Source: CAZVEV01 sp964625865 (GTDB lineage: Bacteria > Planctomycetota > Phycisphaerae > SM23-33). From it: a stretch of DNA of 12,515 bases. The stretch covers positions 1 through 12,515 of the forward strand of contig CAZVEV010000178.1 of the NCBI GenBank assembly GCA_964625865.1, in the 5' to 3' direction. Of the stretch, positions 6,926 to 12,515 are shown one piece after another (position 1 is the stretch's first letter; each line of letters opens with the position of its first letter). Below the pieces are notes generated by a model that saw only the letters and a list, made by a program, of their open reading frames with translations, ran no database searches and was not told the DNA's origin. Position numbers and translations under genes: made by a program.

Positions 6926-9900
6926 ATGAGCAACGAGCACGAGACGACGCGGCGGACGAAGCTGTGGTGGTGGGCCGGCGGTGTGGCGGCCCTGGTGGTT
7001 GTCGGCCTCGTCATCGGCGGACTCATCTACGTTCGGGGCAAGCGGATCTGGACCGACGGGATGGACCTGAACGTCACGCACAGCCAGGTCAAGGTCCGCG
7101 AGATCCTCTGGACGCCGCCTGAGCCGATGGCCGACCAGTTCAACACGCCGGGCGAGGAGTACGAGGTCTGCCTCTCGCCTGACGACAGCGAGATGTACTT
7201 CGTCCGGGGGCTTCCGGGCAAGGGGGCCGACCTGTTCGTGAGCGTGCGCATGGACGGCAAGTGGGGCCCGCCGGTGCCCGTTGCGTCGGTCAACACCCCG
7301 TACGACGAACTGGGCCCGAGGCTGTCGCGCGACGGACAGACGCTGCTGTTCTACTCCAACCGTCCGGGCGGCCTGGGCGGGCACGACATCTGGGCCGCCG
7401 TGCGCGGCCGCGACGGGTGGCAGGCGGCGGTCAATCTCGGTCCGTCGGTCAACGGTCCGCACAACGAGTACAGTCCCGCCATGGGCGCCGCGGGCAAACG
7501 GCTGTTCTTCTCGACCAACCGCGACGCCGCCGAACGGGCCGGCGGGGCACGGCGATGGCAGGCCACCATCCGCCAGGGCGAGATCGGCGACTACGACCTG
7601 TACGTCGCGGCCCTCGACCCCGCGCCGCCGGCGCCACCGGTGCACCGGCCCGGACCGCCGACGTCCACCCCCATGACGAGCCCCAGGCCTGACGAGGCCC
7701 CGGCCGCCCGCCCGGCGGTCGTCGCTCGCCTGCCCTTTGTTGCCCAGCAGGCGGTCAAGGTCCCCCGCATCAACACGCCGCAGCACGAGGGCACGCCCTG
7801 TGTCTCGCCCGCGGGCGACTTCCTGTACTTCGCGTCGAATCGCGGCGGCGGGGCCGGCGGGTTCGACCTGTATCGTGTGCGGATCACCGACGCGGACTGG
7901 GCGGACGTCGAGAACCTCGGCCCGGAGGTCAACACCGAGGCCAACGAGACCGACCCCCAACTGGTTGCCGGCGGCTTCCGGATGTACTTCAGTTCCGATC
8001 GCCAGGGCGAAGACGGCACGTACGACCTGTACATGACGATCTCGCGCGAGGTCTACACTGACCGCGCCGGTCGCCCCCTGCCTGCCCTCGGCTGGAGCGT
8101 CTGGGTGTTCCTGGGAGCATTGGCGCTGCTGATACCCTTGCTGCTGTTCCTCAAGGCCGGCGGGTACAAGCACCTCAGCATGCTCCAGAAGTGCGCGGTG
8201 GCCTCGCTGCTGCTCCATATCCTGCTGACCCTGCTGTTCTCGGCCCACCACATGTCCCAGAAGATCATCGCGTACGTCGAGGCCGACGGCGGGATGACGG
8301 ACGTTGATCTGACGGTGTCCAATCGCCTGCAGATCGTCTCGGACATCAGGACCCAGGTCAGCAAGCTTCCCGTCGAAGAGGCCAGGCCCGTTGATGTCGA
8401 GCGGAGCGAGACCGACCTGCCCCCGCTGGACCAGGTCAACCTGCCCCCCGTTGACATGCCGGCCAACCGAACGGCGCCCACCTCGCGGATGGAGAGCTTC
8501 GTCGTCGCCCAGCCGCAACCCGAGGCGCCCGAGGACTCCCTGGCCGAGCCGAAGCCCGCTCTCGCCGCCAAGGCGCCCGAACTGGCGATGCCCTTCGCCC
8601 TCAAGCCGGTCGCGCATGACGAACCGGAGCCCGAGGCCCCCGCCGCCCAGACCGGCCCCGTCGTGACCCGTCGCATCACCCAGCCCGTGGTCAACAGCGG
8701 AGCTGAACTGACCCGGGCCGACACCGGCGCCCCGGCGCCGCCCGAGCGATCCGTCGTCCGTATGCCCGACGCCGCCGTGCCGCTCGGCAGGCCCGCTCCG
8801 GACGCCCCGGCGCCGGAGGCGACCTTCCTCGCGTTACCCCTCGATCCGGCCGCCCCGGCCATCGACGTCGCGCACGCCAAGGCCGACCACAGCGAACAGA
8901 CCATGCCCGAGCACGTCGGCATGCCCGTGATGCCCACCCGCAGGCAGGCCACCACCATGCCCGCCAGCCGTGCGCAGGCGGTGGCGTCCCAGAAACTCCA
9001 GTCCGCCCCGGCCACGCGGTCCGCGGCGCGGATGGCCCGGGCGGGCCGTCCGGTCGCCAAACGCGCCGCCGAAACCGCCGCGCCCGACGTTCAGCCGGTG
9101 GCGCTGGCGTTTGTGCTGACCGCTCCCGAAGCGTCGCGGGCGCCGGCCAAGGCTACCCCGGCTGCGCCCGTCGTACCCCTGGCCCGCCCCGGCGACGTGG
9201 TCCGACGAACGACCGGTGCGCCCGCCGGCGGAGAGGCGGGCAGCGTTGCACGCGCCGCCCCTGCCGCCAGACGCGTCGCCCGATCAAACGTCACGTCCGC
9301 CGCCAGGCCCCGGACGGTGGCCAGGCCCGCCGCCCTGGACGTGGCGATCGACGTGAAGGCCGCCCTTGACGGGCCGCAGGTTGCGGTGTCACAGCCGCCG
9401 GTCCGTCGGGGGCGAACGGCCGACGAGGCCGCCCCGCCGGGCAGTGCGGTGGACCCGACCAGGGCGGCGACCACCACCCGTGTCCGCACCGCGGCGCGCG
9501 CCGATAAGCCCGCGGCGGTCCGTCTGGCGATGCTCAGCGCCCCGTCGCCCCATCGCAGGACGTCGCGGATAGGTCCCTCCGACGTGCCGGGGCCCGCTCG
9601 CAGCGCCCCGCGAATAGGCGGGGATGATGCGATGGACCTGCCCACGCCGCTCCTGCCGGAACAGATTCCGCCCAGCGCGCTGGCCGCCCCGGACCTGCTG
9701 AGCAATCGCTCGGTCCTGAAGCGCCCCGACGTGATCAAGAAGATGGGTGGGACCGCCGAGTCCGAGAGTGCCGTCGGGCGGGCCCTGCGGTACCTGGCCA
9801 ACACGCAGCAGATCGACGGGCGATGGACGACCATCACCGATCACCACGTGCGGCGGCGGCGCAGGAAGGGCCAGTCGGACATCGCGCTGACGGGCCTGGG

Positions 9901-10756
9901 CGTTCTGTGCAACCTCGCGGGCGGCTACACCCCCGCCAGGCCCAGCGATTACAGTAAGACCGTCGAGCGCGGGCTGAACTACCTGCTGACCCGACAGAGG
10001 TCCGACGGCAGTCTATGGGAAAGTGGCGGGCGGATGTACGGGCACGCGATTGCGACGCTCGCGCTGGCCGAGGCGGCGGCGATGACGGGCAACGCGAGAT
10101 ACCGGCGGGCCGCCCTGAAAGGCGCGCAGTACATTATCAAGGCACAGCACCGCAACGGCGGCGGGTGGCGGTACTCTCCCGGCGAGCGAGGCGACACGTC
10201 CATCTTCGGCTGGTGCGTGATGGCCCTGCACAGCGCCAAGCGCCTCGGGATGAAAATGCCCAAGGAGACCCAGGACCAGGCCCTGCGGTACCTCAACCGC
10301 GTCGGGGGCGGAAGGACGCGCATTCTGGCCGGCTACCAGGACCGTGGCCCGTCGCCCGCCATGAGCGCCGAAGCCGCCTTCTCCCGCATGCTGCTCGACC
10401 AGGAACTCACCGACGCCCAGCGAAGCGAACTGACCGGGTACCTGCTCCGCGAGGGACGCCAGAGGAACAACTACTACTGCTGGTATTACACGTCGATGAC
10501 GATGCTCCAGTTGGGTGGCAAGAGCTGGGACAAGTGGAACCCGACCATGCGGGACTACCTGATCAAGACCCAGCGTCGCGGCGGGACGGATGACGGGTCC
10601 TGGCCGGCCGACGGCAAGTACGCCAACCACAACGGCGGGGGCAAGATTTACACGACCACATTGGCCACGCTGACCCTCGAAGTCTACTACCGCTACCTGC
10701 CCATGTTCGGCGGGAAGGAAGGCAACGTCGGCGATCTGGAGGCGCCGGATCGTTGA
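6926..10756 (+). CDS. TonB/TolA-like membrane arm fused to a PD40 propeller and an alpha/alpha-toroid
   Basis: The protein has 1276 residues. Order: cytoplasmic tail; transmembrane helix 13-38; PD40/TolB-type propeller blades about 68-201 (SPDDSEMYF, SRDGQTLLFYSNRPGG, KRLFFSTNRD); Pro-rich insert about 231-277; two more blades 278-375 (SPAGDFLYFASNRGGG, MYFSSDRQG); helices about 385-410 and 417-440; a disordered Pro/Ala-rich linker about 445-945; and an alpha/alpha-toroid of the prenyltransferase/squalene-oxidase-repeat type 947-1276. The toroid shows QQIDGRW, QHRNGGGWRYSP, D1090-TSIFGW, GGKSWDKWN and YYRYLP motifs. The third helix has S427-x3-H431, the TonB transmembrane SxxxH pattern. The cyclase DxDD motif is absent, so an enzymatic cyclase role is unlikely. 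Predicted topology puts propeller, linker and toroid in the periplasm. ATG 6926 is preferred (GAGGA at 6913-6917) over ATG 6902. I infer that ExbB/ExbD energise this protein. Its ligand is unknown. Confidence 0.85.
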   Translation: MSNEHETTRRTKLWWWAGGVAALVVVGLVIGGLIYVRGKRIWTDGMDLNVTHSQVKVREILWTPPEPMADQFNTPGEEYEVCLSPDDSEMYFVRGLPGKGADLFVSVRMDGKWGPPVPVASVNTPYDELGPRLSRDGQTLLFYSNRPGGLGGHDIWAAVRGRDGWQAAVNLGPSVNGPHNEYSPAMGAAGKRLFFSTNRDAAERAGGARRWQATIRQGEIGDYDLYVAALDPAPPAPPVHRPGPPTSTPMTSPRPDEAPAARPAVVARLPFVAQQAVKVPRINTPQHEGTPCVSPAGDFLYFASNRGGGAGGFDLYRVRITDADWADVENLGPEVNTEANETDPQLVAGGFRMYFSSDRQGEDGTYDLYMTISREVYTDRAGRPLPALGWSVWVFLGALALLIPLLLFLKAGGYKHLSMLQKCAVASLLLHILLTLLFSAHHMSQKIIAYVEADGGMTDVDLTVSNRLQIVSDIRTQVSKLPVEEARPVDVERSETDLPPLDQVNLPPVDMPANRTAPTSRMESFVVAQPQPEAPEDSLAEPKPALAAKAPELAMPFALKPVAHDEPEPEAPAAQTGPVVTRRITQPVVNSGAELTRADTGAPAPPERSVVRMPDAAVPLGRPAPDAPAPEATFLALPLDPAAPAIDVAHAKADHSEQTMPEHVGMPVMPTRRQATTMPASRAQAVASQKLQSAPATRSAARMARAGRPVAKRAAETAAPDVQPVALAFVLTAPEASRAPAKATPAAPVVPLARPGDVVRRTTGAPAGGEAGSVARAAPAARRVARSNVTSAARPRTVARPAALDVAIDVKAALDGPQVAVSQPPVRRGRTADEAAPPGSAVDPTRAATTTRVRTAARADKPAAVRLAMLSAPSPHRRTSRIGPSDVPGPARSAPRIGGDDAMDLPTPLLPEQIPPSALAAPDLLSNRSVLKRPDVIKKMGGTAESESAVGRALRYLANTQQIDGRWTTITDHHVRRRRRKGQSDIALTGLGVLCNLAGGYTPARPSDYSKTVERGLNYLLTRQRSDGSLWESGGRMYGHAIATLALAEAAAMTGNARYRRAALKGAQYIIKAQHRNGGGWRYSPGERGDTSIFGWCVMALHSAKRLGMKMPKETQDQALRYLNRVGGGRTRILAGYQDRGPSPAMSAEAAFSRMLLDQELTDAQRSELTGYLLREGRQRNNYYCWYYTSMTMLQLGGKSWDKWNPTMRDYLIKTQRRGGTDDGSWPADGKYANHNGGGKIYTTTLATLTLEVYYRYLPMFGGKEGNVGDLEAPDR

Positions 10757-10770
10757 GACGGACGGACACC

Positions 10771-10843
10771 GTAGGGCGTGCAACTCGTTGCACGCGGAAG
10801 GAACGCACAATCCGTTCCGCGTGCAACAAGTTGCACGCCCTAC
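10771..10843. repeat. REP-like nested inverted repeat
   Basis: Two 29-base arms (10771-10799 and 10815-10843) are inverted copies with one mismatch, separated by 15 bases. Each arm contains its own palindrome: GCGTGCAAC/GTTGCACGC around a two-base centre (10776-10795, centre TC; 10819-10838, centre AA). The element can therefore fold as one long hairpin or as two small ones. This is the layout of REP doublets (REPIN/BIME) that RAYT transposases spread through genomes. It starts 14 bases after the large membrane-protein gene and may also stop its transcript or protect its 3' end. Confidence 0.7.
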
Positions 10844-10879
10844 TGACTGACCCGCGCAACGCGATCCGAACGGAGACAC

Positions 10880-10895
10880 GGCGAGCAAGCTCGCC
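10880..10895. repeat. Second short palindrome, possibly another REP-type unit
   Basis: GGCGAGC (10880-10886) and GCTCGCC (10889-10895) are perfect inverted repeats around AA. The sequence differs from the neighbouring 10771-10843 element but has the same design of two arms and a two-base centre, so it could be a second REP family. The rest of 10757-10984 shows no gene and no clear promoter. Confidence 0.45.
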
Positions 10896-10984
10896 CGCTA
10901 AACAACGCGTCCGCGCGAAGTGGTGCTGCACCTTGCGTCCGGGGGCGTTCTGGGGTCAACTGACGGCAAGCAGGAGTGACAGCG

Positions 10985-11416
10985 ATGAAGAACATGCGAA
11001 CGGTGATGAGACTGGTGCTGCTGGCGGCGGTGGTGGGGGCGGCCGTCGTTGCGGGCATCGCGGCCAGGAAGGCGCCGAAGAAGAAGCGCAAGGTGCAGTT
11101 CAAGAAGGCGTCGCGCGTGCTGATTACGGACATATGTCAGGGCCAGGCCGACAAGGCGGTCAAGGCGGCCGAGGCGTATCTGGAACAGCACCCCAAGAGT
11201 GCGGAGTATCACTACCTGCTCGCGGTGGCGTACGGGGCCAAGGGCAAGACGGACAAGGCAGCCGAGCAGGCGAAGCTGGCAATCGACAACGGCCTGCCGC
11301 CCGAGCGGTTTCTGGCCGGGCTCGAGGGGCTGCACAGGCCGTGGGTCGGGAGCAAGGCCATGACGCCGCTGCTGGTCGGCGCGTCGCGGCTGGTCCACGG
11401 GCCGATGGTCGGTTAG
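10985..11416 (+). CDS. N-terminal TPR part of a PhoD-type protein, ended by an in-frame TAG
   Basis: The frame encodes 143 residues before TAG 11414-11416. A hydrophobic segment (about 10-27) is followed by a dense basic cluster (R28-K36). One or two TPR-like repeats lie around residues 50-105 (ADKAVKAAEAYLEQHP, TDKAAEQAKLAIDNG). The end, RLVHGPMVG, is the usual entry to a PhoD N-terminal domain, whose continuation VTHNSARIWVRTAGP is encoded directly after the stop in the same frame. I therefore read this as the front part of one interrupted gene, not a complete small protein. ATG 10985 is chosen because AGGAG (10972-10976) lies eight bases ahead. GTG 10976 overlaps that site. The signal lacks a twin-arginine motif, and the charges after the hydrophobic segment outnumber those before it, odd for a protein meant for export. 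Confidence 0.7.
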   Translation: MKNMRTVMRLVLLAAVVGAAVVAGIAARKAPKKKRKVQFKKASRVLITDICQGQADKAVKAAEAYLEQHPKSAEYHYLLAVAYGAKGKTDKAAEQAKLAIDNGLPPERFLAGLEGLHRPWVGSKAMTPLLVGASRLVHGPMVG

Positions 11417-12515
11417 GTGACGCACAACAGCGCGCGGATCTGGGTGCGGACGGCCGGGCCGATGACCGTGACGGTCGACCTGACGCCTGCGGGCAAGAGT
11501 ACGACAGTCGAGGCCACCAAGGCCACCGACCACACGGCTGTGATCGAACTGACCGGACTCACGCCGGACACGGAGTATCGCTATGCGGTCAGGGGCGAAG
11601 GCATCACGGACTTCGCGCCGGGCAAGCCCCTGCCGTCGTTTCGCACGTATCCGGCGCCGGGCTCGAAGGCGAAGTTCACTGTCGTCTTTGGCGGTGGGGC
11701 GGGGTACACGCCGTGGCACGAGCATATGTGGACCACTATCGCCAAGCGCTCGCCCCTGGCGATGCTGATGCTCGGTGACAACGTGTACATCGACTGTCCG
11801 ACCGTGCCCGCGACGCAGCAGAACTGCTACAACCGTCGTTACTCGCGGCCGGAGTTTCGCCATCTCGTGGCCCGCACCGGCTTCTATGCGATCTGGGACG
11901 ATCACGAGTTCGGCACGAACGACTGCATCCCGGGCGCCGAGATTGACACGCCTGCGTGGAAGCGTCCGGTGTGGCGGCTGTTCAAGCGGAACTGGGTCAA
12001 CCCCTACTACGGCGGGGGCGAGGCACAACCGGGCTGCTGGTTCCACTTCGCCATCGCCGACGTGGACTTCATCCTGCTCGACGGACGGTACTACCGTGCG
12101 AACCCCGGCAAGCCCAACGCGACGATGCTGGGCCCCGTGCAGAAGAAATGGCTGTTCGATCGTCTCAAGGTTTCGAAGGGCACGTTCAAGGTCCTCTGCT
12201 CGCCCGTGCCATGGGCGGTCGGCACGAAGGGAAGCAGCAAGGACACGTGGGATGGCTTCCCCGGCGAGCGCAAGGAGATCCTCGACTTCCTGACGGCCAA
12301 CCGCATCGAGGGCGTGTTCCTGCTGTCGGCCGACCGCCACCGGTCGGACATCTGGAAGCTGGACCGCAAGGGCGCCTATCCGCTGTACGAGTTCGAAAGC
12401 TCGCGCCTGACCAACGTCCACACGCACGGGGCGGTCAAGGGCAACCTGTTCAGCTACAACGCCAAATGTTCCTACGGCCAACTGGTCTTCGACACCACCA
12501 AGGCCGACCCCACCG
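11417..12515 (+). CDS. PhoD-type alkaline phosphatase/phosphodiesterase, catalytic part, cut by the right edge
   Basis: The frame stays open for 366 codons after the TAG and runs off the window. The first 65 or so residues are the beta-sandwich PhoD N-domain (SARIWVRTAGP ... GLTPDTEYRYAV). The metallophosphoesterase part follows: LGDNVY (Asp codon 11777, Tyr 11786), IWDDHEFG-x-ND (11891 onward), LLDGRYYR, LGPVQKKWL, and SADRHRS (Asp 12332, His 12338). These match the PhoD family, which hydrolyses phosphate mono- or diesters with bound metal ions outside the cytoplasm. The Cys found in classical PhoD at the first catalytic strand (SCQ-type motif) is replaced by a glycine-rich FGGGAG (11687-11704), so this is a divergent subgroup. 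GTG 11417 touches the stop, but there is no well-placed ribosome binding site, so independent translation is doubtful. Most likely it is the back part of the gene starting at 10985. Confidence 0.8.
   Translation, partial: MTHNSARIWVRTAGPMTVTVDLTPAGKSTTVEATKATDHTAVIELTGLTPDTEYRYAVRGEGITDFAPGKPLPSFRTYPAPGSKAKFTVVFGGGAGYTPWHEHMWTTIAKRSPLAMLMLGDNVYIDCPTVPATQQNCYNRRYSRPEFRHLVARTGFYAIWDDHEFGTNDCIPGAEIDTPAWKRPVWRLFKRNWVNPYYGGGEAQPGCWFHFAIADVDFILLDGRYYRANPGKPNATMLGPVQKKWLFDRLKVSKGTFKVLCSPVPWAVGTKGSSKDTWDGFPGERKEILDFLTANRIEGVFLLSADRHRSDIWKLDRKGAYPLYEFESSRLTNVHTHGAVKGNLFSYNAKCSYGQLVFDTTKADPT

Noticed and set aside
6653..8617. Long open frame of 654 codons on the minus strand.
   Set aside because: It overlaps exbD and the propeller gene, whose motifs are clear, and its translation has no recognisable domain. 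Such shadows are common in high-GC DNA.
9765..10756. Terpene or hopanoid cyclase activity for the toroid domain.
   Set aside because: The catalytic DxDD motif is absent (the site reads GDTS), and the domain is attached to a membrane arm beside ExbB/ExbD, so a binding or structural role fits better.
11075..11095. The encoded residues PKKKRKV are identical to the SV40 large-T nuclear localisation signal.
   Set aside because: A short Lys-rich string arises easily in a basic stretch after a hydrophobic segment, and nothing else suggests a nuclear target. Treated as coincidence.
10753..11778. 341-codon plus-strand frame spanning the intergenic repeats and the PhoD gene.
   Set aside because: It reads through the palindromic repeats in a different frame from the TPR/PhoD motifs and has Gly/Arg-rich shadow composition.

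Overview
The window is high-GC bacterial DNA, all read on the + strand. Gene content suggests a planctomycete, most likely of the Phycisphaerae type. The pointers are an ExbB with a signal-peptide-like N-terminus, large secreted TPR proteins, PD40 propeller repeats, and an alpha/alpha-toroid ('prenyltransferase/squalene oxidase repeat') domain ending in a YYRYLP-type motif. The lineage is inferred from remembered family features, not from a search. The first 50 bases are pure C, which looks like a contig-end sequencing artefact.

Layout: (1) 70-2051, two tightly coupled genes, a cytoplasmic TPR-like protein and an M42-type metallo-aminopeptidase whose start overlaps the preceding stop. (2) 2052-2486, a 435-base non-coding leader with a predicted stem-loop, an AT-rich palindrome, a possible sigma70-type promoter and a clear ribosome binding site. 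(3) 2487-10756, a four-gene operon: secreted 1038-residue TPR protein, ExbB/TolQ-type channel, ExbD/TolR-type channel, and a 1276-residue membrane protein. (4) 10757-10984, an intergenic stretch with REP-like nested palindromes. (5) 10985 to the right edge, a TPR-plus-PhoD-type phosphatase/phosphodiesterase gene interrupted by one in-frame TAG, with the catalytic part running off the window.

The most interesting unit is the four-gene operon. Its last protein has a PD40 beta-propeller, then a transmembrane helix with the TonB-type SxxxH pattern, then about 500 residues of Pro/Ala-rich, charge-patterned linker, then an alpha/alpha-toroid where TonB or TolA would carry its C-terminal domain. With ExbB, ExbD and a periplasmic TPR protein beside it, the operon carries Tol-Pal- or TonB-like parts (TolQ, TolR, a TolA/TonB-like arm, a TolB-like propeller, a CpoB-like TPR protein) with propeller and arm fused in one chain. 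I infer a proton-motive-force-driven envelope machine. Its cargo or target cannot be read from the sequence, and no outer-membrane receptor or Pal is present in the window.

The second notable point is the amber codon splitting the PhoD-type gene inside its conserved domain entry. The reading frame stays intact for 366 codons beyond it.
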